Of a DNA stretch of 64,000 bases, positions 22,502-34,605 are shown piece after piece. The DNA is from Notolepis coatsorum. Lineage: Eukaryota > Chordata > Actinopteri > Aulopiformes > Paralepididae. The position numbers and the translations under genes were made by a program. Positions within the stretch are counted from its first letter, which is position 1, and the number at the start of each line of letters is the position of its first letter. The stretch covers positions 73,638,949-73,702,948 of the forward strand of contig OZ020586.1 in NCBI GenBank assembly GCA_963971535.1. The letters are read 5' to 3'. Under the pieces are notes generated by a model. It saw only the letters and a program-made list of their open reading frames with translations. It was not told the DNA's origin and searched no databases.

Positions 22502-23375
22502 TGGAAAGGAAATTAATGAATGGAAGTGGACAACCTAGGATGGCTTAGAGTAGACGACAGAGTACAGCAACTTGCAATGGGCCTGGTCTACAAGATACAC
22601 TACACGACCAAGGTACCCATGTACATGTCAAAATACTTCCCAAAGGTCAGTGAATACCACGACCACAACACCAGAGGGAGTTCCACAAATCATGTTAAAC
22701 ACAGATTCGGCTCAAACAAGGGACTAAACACGTTTCGCAATTATGCCACATCAATGTGGAACGCCCTACCCACAGCTGTAAAGGAATGTGAATCACTACC
22801 CACTTTCAAAACCACTCTCAAAGAGCACCTAAGAGAGACTGCAATTCGAAACTGGCCCCTGTAAATGTCCTAACGCAACCCCCTCCAATGTACAATAAAT
22901 GTCCTATTAAACCCAATAATACACGAGACCCTCTTCTTGGGACCAAGTAAGGTTTCGTCGATAATCCAATGTACAGTTACCCCCCCGCCTACCCAACCCC
23001 CCCGCCACACCACCACCTCCTATGTACAGTTTCCCCCCCACCCCACCAACCCAACCCCCCCCCCTCCACCCCACCTACCCAACCTCCTCCAATGTACAGT
23101 TTCTTCGTCAAATGTATATACTCTCTTTTTTAGACTCTTCTTGTATCACAAACAGTACTGTATTTGTAAATCTGGTACGTCATAAATGTATAGATGTAGC
23201 AGTACTGTCTATCTGTATGTCATGTATGTCATATATGTTATGATGAATTGAAAATGGGGGACCCTGATGTAAACAAGACGAAAGTCTTTCTCTGGTCTGC
23301 ATCCCCTTAACAATTGTGTGTATTGAGCCGTACTGTAATAAAGTTTTCAATCAATCAATCAATCAATCAATCAAG
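22502..23375 (+). pseudogene. LINE fragment: RT C-terminus and 3' tail with (CAAT)n end
   Basis: Encodes LGWLRVDDRVQQLAMGLVYK and YHDHNTRGSSTNH, then MWNALPTAVKECESLPTFKT with a stop at 22864: the extreme C-terminus of a non-LTR RT protein. The 3' UTR contains C-rich blocks with repeated aatgtacagtt and ends in caatcaatcaatcaatcaa at 23349-23374. The same family appears in reverse at 46200-47150 and as tails at 10251 and 12957. 5'-truncated. Confidence 0.85.
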
Positions 23376-23621
23376 TGCCGGTTAGCCTTCGGGAGAGGTG
23401 TTAGTTGGACAATGCCTAGGCTAACTGGCACTGTCCGCTTCCATTCATTGTGCTAAGCTAGGCTAACGTGCAGCCAGATAGCTTTCTACTGAACACACAG
23501 AGAGGAAACTGGTATCTATCTTCTTGTCTCTCTCTGGAGAAGACGGTAAGCTAATTTCCCAAAATGTTGGCGTGTTCCTTTAATATACCAAACAGGGCCA
23601 TGTATGATGCCATCGCCCTGG

Positions 23622-24750
<1,129 letters not shown>

Positions 24751-24797
24751 ATAGGAATTGTACACTAATCGGGTTGTGTGGGTGTGTGTTTGTACAG

Positions 24798-24865
24798 CTG
24801 CCCATCGCGAGAGGAGTTCCCCCTCATAGAGACGGAGGACAAGGCCCTTCTGAGGAGGCTGAAAG
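24798..24865 (+). CDS. arhgef2: arhgef2 window exon 7: post-PH segment
   Basis: 68 nt, phase 2 in, phase 1 out. It encodes CPSREEFPLIETEDKALLRR LK, a stretch close to GEF-H1. The acceptor gtgtttgtacag is TG-rich rather than pyrimidine-rich. Donor G|gtcaga. Skipping would shift frame. Confidence 0.95.
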
Positions 24866-24954
24866 GTCAGAAAAACAAAACAAAACAAAACACCACACAC
24901 TTCAGGTCTTGGGGTGCTCAGCTTTTGAGTCATCGTAGGTAAAGGATCAGACCA

Positions 24955-25183
24955 GTCTTGGGATGTTTTCTATGCAAAATCTTTTTCTTCAATGTAACTA
25001 GTAACTGATGGGTTCAGATAAATGTAGTGGAGTAAAAAGTACAATATTTGCTTTGAAATGTAGTGGAGTAAAAGTACAAGGTTCCCAAAAATGAAAATAC
25101 TCACATAAAGTACAAGTAGCTTGAAATTGTACTTAAGTACAGTACTTGGGTAAAAGTACTTAGTTACTTTCCACCACTGGTCA
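24955..25183 (-). mobile_element. hAT MITE, partial, antisense
   Basis: Relative of 33690-34605. The right end ttacttagttactttccacc matches the left terminus of that element, and tgtagtggagtaaaaagtac and atgcaaaatctttttcttc are shared. The left half is missing. Confidence 0.75.
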
Positions 25184-25300
25184 CCATTGTACAATCCGTT
25201 GTATTTAGCAAACAAAAGTGTTTGTGATTTCTCCTCCCTCCCTCCCTCTCCCTCCCGTCCTCGCTCTCCTTCCCTCCCCATGTCCCTCCCTCTATTCCAG

Positions 25301-25489
25301 CGGACATCCAGCAGAAGGACAGGGAGGTCCTGGAGCTCCTCCAAGAGAGAGTGACGCTCTTCTCCGACCTGGCCGAGGTGACGGGGGGGCAGGAGGTGCT
25401 GTTGCCCCCCAACGCCCGCAACCTGTTCAGGGCCGACACACCGCAGGCGCCCCGCGCCGAGAAGTTCCTCATGGACGCCATCGTTGAGG
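25301..25489 (+). CDS. arhgef2: arhgef2 window exon 8: helical region after PH
   Basis: 189 nt, phase 1 in, phase 1 out. It encodes ADIQQKDREVLELLQERVTL, FSDLAEVTGGQEVLLPP and FRADTPQAPRAEKFLMDAIV, matching the first predicted coiled-coil area of GEF-H1 and the FR-x(n)-L-x-DA motif after it. Acceptor tctattccag, donor G|gtaaga. Confidence 0.95.
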
Positions 25490-25546
25490 GTAAGACAAGA
25501 GGTTAAAGGGGGAACCACGCCCAGTCGCCCAGTTTAAGAAATCATA

Positions 25547-26115
25547 CTGTACATTACATTTGGCTGACACTTTTATCCAAAGTCAGCAGGAAGGGTACAA
25601 CTCTTACAGCTGAGTAACAATGTTCATCAAACAGTGCTGAAACTTGGGTGTTGCAGTGTTGAGTGCATAGTAGTAGAGACATATTAGTATAGTAGGAAGA
25701 GTGCATGATAGTAGAAGACTGTAAGGGCCTGTGTCGACCGGGGACGTTTTATGAGTTGTCAGCTCCTTTCTGTCATTCATTTCTATGCTACAGGCGCGCT
25801 CCTTTTCCCAGCGCCGCGCCTCGCGTTTTAGTGCTCTCGGCGGCTAGCGTTTTTGGGCGGAGCGCTCCCAGCGCCTAAAGTTTAAACTAGTTAAACTTTT
25901 GGAGAGGAGCGGCGCTCATCAAGGTAACTTTTTTCGACCGACCAATCAACATCGAGCAAGTGGCGGAGCCGCGAGACGCTCTGGAAACACTCTGGGCATG
26001 CATATTTTTGCTTTTCAAAGCGGTCCGCCTTGAAAAAAACATCCCCGGTGGACACAAAGCCTAAGAAGGTTGGTGTGTTTTTAGTTGACGGAGAAAGATT
26101 GTCCTGGTTTCGACT
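25547..26115 (-). mobile_element. L2-like LINE 3' tail, antisense, split by a MITE
   Basis: Reverse complement of the L2 tail at 26521-26770 (tggctgacacttttatccaa, gttcatcaaacagtg, gtgcatgatagtagaagac). It is interrupted at TAA by 25725-26061. Confidence 0.8.
25725..26061. mobile_element. Harbinger-type MITE
   Basis: 337 bp flanked by the trinucleotide TAA (25722-25724 and 26062-26064). Inverted termini of about 26 bp (left GGGCCTGTGTCGACCGGGGA, right reverse complement GGCTTTGTGTCCACCGGGGA). The empty target ccttcttactgtcttctac lies at 26578-26596 in the neighbouring L2 copy. A 3-bp TWA target fits PIF/Harbinger. Confidence 0.88.
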
Positions 26116-26770
26116 GTCCTAATTGCTACCGGCCACTGCCACCAAGCCACTTCAACTCATTCAGAACGCAGCCGCCCGCCTGATCTCCAACCTACCAAAG
26201 TCAGCCCATGTTACCCCACTTCTTAGGGACCTGCACTGGCTCCACATCGCCACACGAATCAGCTTCAAGGTCCTTGACCTGGCATATCAAGCAGCGAAGG
26301 GAACGGCTCCCGCCTTCCTCCGGTCAATGGTCTCTAACTACACACCCTCAAGACCCCTACGCTCTGCATCTTCTGTCCGCCTCAGACCTACAGTACTCTT
26401 ATCCAAGCTCCCGGAGGGTCATAAAAGAGAAGCCGCCTATTCTCTGTCCTTGCTTCACAAAGGTGGAACGAACTTCCCACCACAGTTAGGACAGCTGAAA
26501 CATGACCAATCTTTTGCCGTCGACTAAAGACACACTTCTTCAATCAATATCTGAAATGAAAAAATTAAGAAAATAACCTTCTTACTGTCTTCTACTATCA
26601 TGCACTCTTCCTAATACTAACATGTCTCTACTACTATGCACTCAACATTGCAGCATTAAAGTTTCAAACCTGAACATTGTTACTCAGCTGATAAGAGTTG
26701 TGCCCTTCCTGCTGACTTGTCATACATAACTTGTAAGTCGCTTTTGATAAAAGCGTCAGCTAAATGACAA
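26116..26770 (+). pseudogene. L2-like LINE fragment: RT C-terminus and tail
   Basis: Encodes LQLIQNAAARLISNLPKSAH, TPLLRDLHWLHIATRISFKV and YTPSRPLRSASSVRL, the classic C-terminus of L2/CR1-type RT proteins, with frame damage in the last third. The tail carries cttgtaagtcgcttttgata and aaagcgtcagctaaatgac, the 3' end shared by many fish L2 copies. It lies head-to-head with the antisense copy at 25547-26115. Confidence 0.88.
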
Positions 26771-26789
26771 CAGTTAATTAAATTAAATG

Positions 26790-26992
<203 letters not shown>

Positions 26993-26999
26993 CCACCAG

Positions 27000-27098
27000 T
27001 TGACAGGCTCAGTGAGTTGATCATGGGCTCCAGTCTGGAATTCCCTCTGCCCTGCAGTCCCAACAGTCACCACAACCACATAGCGGCGCTAGTGATCA
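27000..27098 (+). CDS. arhgef2: arhgef2 window exon 9
   Basis: 99 nt, phase 1 in, phase 1 out. It encodes VDRLSELIMGSSLEFPLPCS PNSHHNHIAALVI. The start (E)VDRLSELIMG corresponds to the EVEGLKDLLLG stretch of GEF-H1; the rest is divergent. The acceptor gtgtgtgtgaccaccag has no pyrimidine tract. Donor A|gtaagt is consensus. In-frame if skipped. Confidence 0.88.
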
Positions 27099-27530
27099 GT
27101 AAGTGGCACCTCCAACATTCCATGCTTCCAGGATGAGCCTGTATGGTCAGATTGTTTGTATCTTTGTGGATATCCAGATTGACATCTGATGGGCAGCTTT
27201 TAGACTTAATTTCAACTAACTTTAATTTCAACGGACTTGCCTAATGGTTGTTTACCCTGGTCATGATCAAGGTCCTCTCCAGATGTTTTTTAGACCCCTC
27301 AACATTTTCTATATTGAATAACAAGTTGTATAAATGTGTTTTTCAACCAAATTGTTAATTTAACTACTACAATAAATGCAAATAGGCAACAAGCACCCAT
27401 TGATATTTACCAGGAATGCCAAGTCGGCAGCTTATATTCTTTTTAGACATGTCAATACCTACTCAACTTTCTGTGTAGCTGAAGCTAAAGGTGTTAAGTT
27501 ACCACATGTTGGACCACGAGAGGTAATCTG

Positions 27531-27710
27531 CTATTATATATGGATTATATATTGATAATATTATATATGGATTATGTATTGATACTATTATATATGGATT
27601 ATATATTGATAATATTATATATGGATTATATATTGATAATATTATATATGGATTATATATTGATACTATTATATATGGATTATATATTGATACTATTATA
27701 TATGGATTAT
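27531..27710 (+). repeat. 27-bp minisatellite, left block
   Basis: Unit tatatggattatatattgat plus a(a/c)tatta, about seven copies. It continues at 28186-28382 beyond an inserted element. Confidence 0.95.
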
Positions 27711-28184
27711 GTAAGGGATAATGTATAGCTACGAGGTCATTGTCGCAAAATAATTGACCGACACAGAGTTTAAAATACCGAGCCGCCTCGGCGAGGTGTT
27801 TTAAACGTCAGTGAAGGTCAATTATTTTGCGACAATGATCGAGTAAAGCTATACATTATCCCGCTTATTACATGGCTAACTTACTAACAATATACCTAAT
27901 TAATTTTACATCGACTCGCAACAGTAACACTGGTTCTGGCTCCGCTGAGTGCTCGTCGCTCCGCCCCCCAGCAGCTTCCCCGGCAGCCGGCAGTTTGCAC
28001 TGATGTCAGTGGGCTTGATTGCGAACAGCTGCGCACAGCGGTCATTATTGTGAGCTTGATTGCGCACAGCGGTCATTATTGTCCCACAGCGGTCATTATT
28101 GTCTGATAACTGACCTCTGACGCGCGCTATTGACCAATCACAAGCAAGCATTTCGGCGAATGTGAAAACGCCATGTAATAAACA
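27711..28184 (+). mobile_element. Non-autonomous foldback element, copy B
   Basis: Starts taagggataatgtatagcta and ends cgccatgtaataa. It contains the palindrome 27715-27862 and a triplicated cagcggtcattattg block (28036-28102). It is the reverse complement of copy A (18814-19308) and interrupts the 27-bp minisatellite. Confidence 0.78.
27715..27862. repeat. Palindrome with about 65-bp arms, second copy
   Basis: gggataatgtatagctac ... aataattgacc mirrored by ggtcaattattttgcgac ... gctatacattatccc; centre ccgcctcggcgagg. Confidence 0.92.
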
Positions 28185-28185
28185 T

Positions 28186-28382
28186 TGATAATATTATATA
28201 TGGATTATATATTGATAATATTATATATGGATTATATATTGATACTATTATATATGGATTATATATTGATACTATTATATATGGATTATATATTGATACT
28301 ATTATATATGGATTATATATTGATACTATTATATATGGATTATATATTGATGATATTATATATGGATTATATATTGATAATA
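28186..28382 (+). repeat. 27-bp minisatellite, right block
   Basis: Same unit and orientation as 27531-27710, about seven copies. Confidence 0.95.
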
Positions 28383-28477
28383 ACCTTCCTAACGCCTGGT
28401 CTGTGGCGTGTTCATTTTTCGGCGTGACATAACAGAGGAGCACCAAGTGATTGTTTGTTGTGTTTATCTCTTCTCAG

Positions 28478-28527
28478 ACGGTCAGGAAATGTTGGTCAAC
28501 GGTGCACACAACAGCCCTGCAACAAAG
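28478..28527 (+). CDS. arhgef2: arhgef2 window exon 10
   Basis: 50 nt, phase 1 in, phase 0 out. With the preceding A it encodes NGQEMLVNGAHNSPATK, aligning with the ANGEARTFNG region of GEF-H1. Acceptor ttctcag, donor aag|gtcagc. Confidence 0.85.
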
Positions 28528-28679
28528 GTCAGCTTCTGAGACTTTTTGGGATAGACAGCAGATATTTATTTTGACAAACGTTCTTCACACCTTCATCGGC
28601 ACACTGTGTGGCTGAAATGCATGCATCTGACACATGACTGCATTGCCAACTGGGCAAAGGCCCTGAGAGTCCCAGGATT

Positions 28680-28687
28680 GTGTATAT
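28680..28687. repeat. hAT target-site duplication
   Basis: gtgtatat, repeated at 29618-29625. Confidence 0.9.
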
Positions 28688-29617
28688 TAGGGCTGACCCC
28701 TATTAATCGATTAGTCGACTAATCGGTTGAAAGGGGCCGTAGTCGACTGGCCAACCTCTTAGTCGAATATAATAAAAAAATAAAAAATAAAATATCATTT
28801 TTTTCAAAAGAAAAGAGGCATAGAAGCATGGCTAACGCTAATGGCACGCATACCAGAGGCTAACTGCCTACGAAAACAGGCACAGAGGCACTGAAAGAGG
28901 ATTTCACCCATCTAATGAACACAGTGGCTGTCCCCGACTAAGGATTTGGATGGTCGACTAGGATTGGCCAAAATTTGCCGTTAGTCGACTATTGGTCGAC
29001 TTAAAAAAATATATATATATATATAATATTTTTTTTTTCCATCATTCCATCATTCCATTTGGGCTGTGGGGGGTGCTTAATGTCTGAAGGAGTCGACTGA
29101 AGGCTTCTTGTCCTCTGCAAAAGCATGCAATTGGTCCACTGATGGATACATCTTGATATTTGTCTAGTATAGTGTGTTCATTAGATTAGTGAAATCCTCT
29201 TTCAGTGCCTCTGTGCCTGCTTTCGTAGGCAGTTAGCCTCTGGTATGCGTGCCATTAGCGTTAGCCACGCTTCTATGCCTCTTTTCTTTTGAAAAAAATG
29301 ATAAAAAAAAAAAAGTTATTATATTCGACTAAGAGGTTGGCCAGTCGACTACGGCCCCTTTCGACCGATTAGTCGACTAATCGATTAATAGGGGTCAGCC
29401 CGACAAGATGTATCCATCAGTGGACCAATTGCATGCTTTTGCAGAGGACAAGAAGCCTTCAGTCGACTCCTTCAGACATTAAGCACCCCCACAGCCCAAA
29501 TAAAAAATATTATATTTTTTTCTTTTTCTTTTTTTTTTAGTCGACCAATAGTCGACTAACGGCAAATTTTGGCCAATCCTAGTCGACCATCCAAATCCTT
29601 AGTCGGGGACAGCCCTA
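28688..29617. mobile_element. Composite hAT-type MITE with interleaved inverted blocks
   Basis: 930 bp starting TAGGGCTGACCCC, ending GGGGACAGCCCTA, with an 8-bp duplication outside. It is rich in gtcgac. Inside, three blocks each have an inverted partner in the order A (28688-28920), B (28925-29005), C (29072-29155), A' (29190-29402), C' (29404-29490), B' (29539-29617). No transposase frame. Confidence 0.88.
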
Positions 29618-29751
29618 GTGTATATTAATTGCATCTTTTCACACATACGCAGCACGGTACATGGTGTGCTAATGGAGCACCCCATTTCACACATTTTAAT
29701 TGTTACATTTCTCATGTTATTAAAAAACATTTTTCCTCCACAAATCTACAG

Positions 29752-29787
29752 GAACGCAACGGCAACCGAGACAGGCCTCCTAGTGAG
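29752..29787 (+). CDS. arhgef2: arhgef2 window exon 11, micro-exon
   Basis: 36 nt, phase 0 both ends, encoding ERNGNRDRPPSE, which aligns with the KDRNGNQLRSPQE stretch of GEF-H1. Acceptor caaatctacag. Donor gag|gtacgt, at the edge of a 650-bp GT-rich tract. In-frame if skipped. Confidence 0.88.
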
Positions 29788-29961
29788 GTACGTGTGTGTG
29801 TATGAGGCTGTATGTGTGTATGTGCATGTGTATGAGGCTGTGTGTGTATGAGGCTGTGTGTGTGTATGTGTATGAGGCTGTGTGTGTATGAGGCTGTGTG
29901 TGTGTGTGTATGTGTATGAGGCTGTGTGTGTATGATGCTGTGTGTGTGTGTATGTATGTAT

Positions 29962-30036
<75 letters not shown>

Positions 30037-30247
30037 AGGCTGTGTGTGTGCATGTGTGTGTATGAGGCTGTGTGTGTATGTGTGTATGAGGCTATGTGTG
30101 TGTGTGTATGAGGCTGTGTGTGTATGTGTCTGTGTGTATGAGGCGGTGTGTGTGTGTATATGTGTGTATGAGGCTGTGTGTGTGTGTGTGTGTATGAGGC
30201 TGTGTGTATGAGGCTATGTGTGTGTGTACGAGGCTGTGTGTATGAGG

Positions 30248-30312
<65 letters not shown>

Positions 30313-30363
30313 AGGCTGTGTGTATGAGGCTATGTGTGTGTATGAGGCTGTGTGTGTATGAGG

Positions 30364-30430
<67 letters not shown>

Positions 30431-30442
30431 AGGCTGTGTGTG
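29788..30442 (+). repeat. Compound (GT)n/(tatgaggctgtgtg)n repeat
   Basis: GT tracts alternating with tatgaggct units for about 650 bp. Confidence 0.96.
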
Positions 30443-30949
30443 AGAGTTATGGGTTCCCCTCCCTAAACGTTACAAACATTTGAGTTTTATTAAAGCTGCA
30501 ATAGATGCATGTTCCTGACGGCCCCATGCCCTTTGAGTCAGATCTTCTACAACGTGTCTAGGGGGAAATGTACTGTTCTCATGTATATCGCCACCTAGAG
30601 GCTGTGGTTTATTCTGTAATGAGGTAACTGATCCACATCACTCTTAAGTGGCAGTAACGTGTAAAGTTCAGTGTTCCAACCACCACGCAATCTAAAATGA
30701 GGAAGAAGCAGTGCTGTCTTCTGGGTAGAAAACAAGTGGAGTTTTGTGAATTTGTCTCTAATGGGGCCGTAGCAGTGGGGATGGTTTGGCTGTAGTGTGT
30801 AGATAGGAACTAACCCCTCTATCTTGAATCTATTTTTACTGTATAGATACATTAAAAAAAAATATATATATATAAAAAAAAACATAAAAAATCTAACCCT
30901 AACTAACCTTACTGTCATGCACTTGTCCTAATAAACTAACCTACACTGT

Positions 30950-31075
30950 AGCACGCAACACTTTGATGAACATTGTTACTCAGCTGATAGAGTTGTGCCC
31001 TTCCTGATGACTTGTCGTACAGAACTTGTAAATCACTTTGGATACAAGTGTCAGCTAAATTACTAAATGTAAATG
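30950..31075 (+). mobile_element. L2-like LINE tail fragment
   Basis: gaacattgttactcagctga, gtgcccttcctgatgacttg and agtgtcagctaaatta match the L2 tail at 26675-26770. Confidence 0.7.
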
Positions 31076-31129
31076 TAAATAGGAACTACCCACTATATCT
31101 TTAATCTCATTGTACTGTATAGATAGGAA

Positions 31130-31490
31130 CTACCCACTCTAGTTTTAATCTCTCTGTATTGTGTAGATAGGAAGTGCTCACTCTAACTGTAATCTATAGT
31201 ATTTGGCTGTACTGTGTAGATAGGGAGTGCTCACTCTAACTGTAATCTATAGTATTTGGCTGTACTGTGTAGATAGGGAGTGCTCACTCTAACTTTAATC
31301 TATAGTATTTGGCTGTACTGTGTAGATAGGGAGTGCTCACTCTAACTTTAACCTATAGTATTTGGCTGTACTGTGTAGATAGGGAGTGCTCACTCTAACT
31401 GTAATCTATAGTATTTGGCTGTACTGTGTAGATAGGGAGTGCTCACTCTAGCCGTACTATCTTTAGCTGTGCTGTGTAGATAGGAACTAC
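31130..31490 (+). repeat. 53-bp minisatellite
   Basis: Unit gtagatagggagtgctcact, ctaactgtaatctatagtat, ttggctgtactgt; about six copies with ctGtaa/ctTtaa variants. Confidence 0.93.
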
Positions 31491-31504
31491 ACACTCACAA
31501 TCAG

Positions 31505-31735
31505 AATACACTGTAGAATAATAATATCTTTATTTATCAAGTACATTTACATATACCCAAAATTCATCCTCTGCATTTAACCATCCCAACCAGTTAAGAT
31601 CGAGTTAGCAGTGGGCAGACATGCATAGTCCAGCGCCCAGGGACCAACTCCAGTCACAATGTATACCTATAGCAATAGCATGCATGTCTTTATGGTGTGG
31701 GGAGGAAACCAGAGTGTCCAGAGGAAGCCCTTCTG
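31505..31735. repeat. Interspersed repeat fragment, unclassified
   Basis: aatatctttatttatcaagt ... atcctctgcatttaaccatc ... agcagtgggcagacatgc ... gtggggaggaaaccagagtg. I recognise this as a common fish interspersed sequence but cannot name the family. Confidence 0.5.
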
Positions 31736-31785
31736 CCGCTCGCTCGAACAGACTCTAATGAACTTTGTCCTTCTGTGTCCTCCAG

Positions 31786-31836
31786 GAGGTGTGTCAGAGG
31801 CTGTGTAACCTCAGCACGTATCTCCACTCACTCCAG
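31786..31836 (+). CDS. arhgef2: arhgef2 window exon 12
   Basis: 51 nt, phase 0 both ends, encoding EVCQRLCNLSTYLHSLQ, which corresponds to EVLQPLINLYGLLHGLQ of GEF-H1. Acceptor tgtcctccag, donor cag|gtcggt. In-frame if skipped. Confidence 0.93.
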
Positions 31837-32270
31837 GTCGGTGGCTTCCTCTGTGTCTGAGCTGTGCTGTAGCCAGAGCCCTTGTTTATCCAATGGCCCT
31901 ATGATCCAATTCAATCATACCCGTATGAAATGGAACAATAATAAAACTGTAGTATTCCTGTTTTTTTAGATATTTGTTTATATGCACCAAATACTGTATT
32001 GAACCACTATAGAAACTGTAGCATTTATATAGTAAAGCCACTGGAATACTATAGTGATGCACCTTATATATAATATTCCACTACAGAAATATTATGGTGA
32101 ATGACTCTAAACCTAAAATCTATAAATCTATAACGTGTACGACAAAAACCACAGGAATGCTATAGTTTTTACTATAGTTCATTCTCCCATGGGTGCCACC
32201 TGGTGGTGTATGTAGGAAATAACATTCAAGTAGTTATTTGTAAAATGTCACTAAATGTAGTAGGGTATAT

Positions 32271-33572
32271 CTGCAGTGCCACAGCCCCATACATAGGAGG
32301 GGCCTGTACTGTGCGTTGGGGGCCTGTACTGTGCGGTGCACTACTGCGCATGCGAGAAACAAAGTAACATATAATATAGGACACTAGAAACATAAAGTAA
32401 TATACGGAACGGAACATAAAGTAACATATGGAAAATATGACCTAATGTCCAAAATATTTTAGTCTTAAACTGAATATCAATTGGATTAGGAGTAACCAAA
32501 TAAAGCATTCAATGCAACCAATTGTCTATACTAGACTAGAATTTGTATCTTAAACTGAATATCAATTGGATTACCAGCCCTGACTGTTACTCTAAGCTTA
32601 AAGGCCAACTTGCAGGTTGTATTTTTGTTCAATAAACAATGTGACTAGGCCAACGCTGACTTTCATGAAGAGGGGGGAAAAAATTATCGAAATTGACCCA
32701 GTTTTAGCGTTTTTATCAAACATTTTGTCGACCAAACCACAAGCTCCACGCACATGCACTCGTCGAAACTGGCTACCACGATAGCTATGAGCTCAAACAC
32801 CTTATAACTACTACTATTGTCGTGTCCATAAGTTCCCTGGCAGAATACTTGTGAGCACAAAGGTATACAAAGAGGAGAGAACCATTTTAAATTGGGCATT
32901 CATGCCGGCTAACAAGCTAGACGTCGCGGGATGTTGTTAGCACAATAGTAGCCCACTCGGTGCATCACAGTCACTGACTGTGATGCACCGAGTGGGCTAC
33001 TATTGATCAACATGCAGCGACGTGTAGCTTGCATGATGCGTGTGCAGTGCTTTGTCCCACAGATCTGAGAAGAGGACCTGCACATGATTTTACTCGTTCC
33101 CCAAACTCCTCTACATGCCCCGATCTAAAATGGTTCACGACAGTAGACATAATGCTAACGTTAGCCAGCGCCATATATCCAGTAGTACTATGACCCGGAC
33201 GGGCATAAGGCATACGTTGCCTGAAGTGACGTCACGGCCGTGCAAGCGTCTGATAAGCTTTTTGACTTGCTCCGTGCATGTTATTCGTGCATGGACCTTT
33301 TTAACCCTTTCTGAGTGGCATTTCCGGCGTCAAATGGAAAAGAATTTATAATTAAATTAGATACCAATGATGTAAACTACCCATAATTGTAGAGTACGGT
33401 TTAACCTGCAAGTTGGCCTTTAACCTCTTCTGGATGAGGGCCTAAACTTAACCCTTAGACTAGATTAGAATTACTTTACTTTGTTTCTCGCATGCACAGT
33501 AGTGCACCGCACAGTACAGGCCCCCAACGCACAGTACAGGCCCCTCCTATGTATGGGGCTGCGGCACTGCAG
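32271..33572. mobile_element. Nested foldback element with about 97-bp inverted ends
   Basis: The outer arms 32271-32367 and 33474-33572 are inverse (ctgcagtgccacagccccat ... cgagaaacaaagtaa). Inside, a second pair, taaaggccaacttgcaggtt (32599-32618) and its inverse (33403-33422), bounds an inner element. The centre is a perfect 61-bp palindrome. No open frame. Confidence 0.88.
32944..33004. repeat. Perfect 61-bp palindrome
   Basis: Two 30-nt arms (aatagtagcccactcggtgc ... and its exact inverse) around a single C at 32974. A hairpin with a one-base loop on either strand. Confidence 0.95.
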
Positions 33573-33689
33573 TTTTATGCTATTGACTAAATGTGAAAGA
33601 AACCTGCATCAGGTCTTCACTTCACTTGACATGCATACTGCCGCCTGCTGGGTATGCCTAGGTATTGCATGTTTGAGAGTGGAGTGAGC

Positions 33690-34605
33690 GGTGGTGGAAA
33701 GTAACTAAGTAGTTTTACTCAAGTACCGTACTTAAGTACAATTCCGAGCGCATTTTAGGGAAATGTATACTTTCACTCCACTACATTTCAAAGGAAATAT
33801 TGTACTTTTTACTCCACTACATTTATCTGAACCCATCAGTTACTAGTTACTTTGAAGAAAAAGATTTTGCATAGAAAACATGGCAAAGATGTATGAAGAT
33901 TATATACTTTCACATTTGAAGCCTGTCAACTTCAAGAGGACGTAATCAGCAGCATAACTGGACCACATGCCACTTTAACACAACCACAGACCACTTTAAC
34001 ACAACCACATACCACTTTAACACAACCACAGACCACTTTAACACAACCACATACCACTTTAACACAACCACAGACCACTTTAACACAACCACATACCACT
34101 TTAACACAACCACAGACCACTTTAACACAACCACAGACCACTTTAACACAACCACATACCACTTTAACACAACCACAGACCACTTTAACACAACCACATA
34201 CCACTTTAACACAACCACAGACCACTTTAACACAACCACAGCAACCACAGACCACTTTAACACAACCACATACCACTTTAACACAACCACAGACCACTTT
34301 AACACAACCACAGACCACTTTAACACAACCACAACCACAGACCACTTTAACACAACCACATACCACTTTAACACAAGGTTAGAGGTCAATGGTTAGACGA
34401 TTGAATGCTCCCAAGCACTGAAATACACAAACGTCATGTAGAATGCATACTTTTACTTTAGATACATAAGTACATTCGATAGCAAATACTTCTCTACTTT
34501 TACTTAAGTAGAATTTGAATGGAGGACTTTTACCAAAGTACTCATTTATCTCTGTATTTCTACTTTTACTTAAGTAAAGGAACTGTGTACTTCTTCCGCC
34601 AATGG
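33690..34605. mobile_element. hAT-type MITE carrying a minisatellite
   Basis: Left end ggtggtggaaagtaactaag, right end agaagt-type tacttcttccgccaatgg, flanked by 8-bp gagtgagc (33682-33689 and 34606-34613). The subterminal tacttaagtac and ttttacttaagtaa repeats are typical of this hAT family. A related partial copy lies at 24955-25183. Confidence 0.85.
33963..34378. repeat. 21-bp minisatellite inside the hAT MITE
   Basis: Unit accactttaacacaaccaca(g/t), about nineteen copies. Units alternate between ...cagaccac and ...cataccac in a partly regular order. Confidence 0.96.

Noticed and set aside
22520..22864. 114-residue frame as a host gene
   Set aside because: It matches the C-terminus of LINE reverse transcriptases and is followed by a LINE tail; a second copy exists at 46751-47167.
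26123..26527. 134-residue frame as a host gene
   Set aside because: L2-type LINE C-terminus.
28138..28446. Repetitive tyrosine/isoleucine-rich frames
   Set aside because: Translation of the 27-bp AT-rich minisatellite.
33932..34389. Repetitive 147-residue minus-strand frame
   Set aside because: Translation of the 21-bp minisatellite; unit length divisible by three keeps it open.
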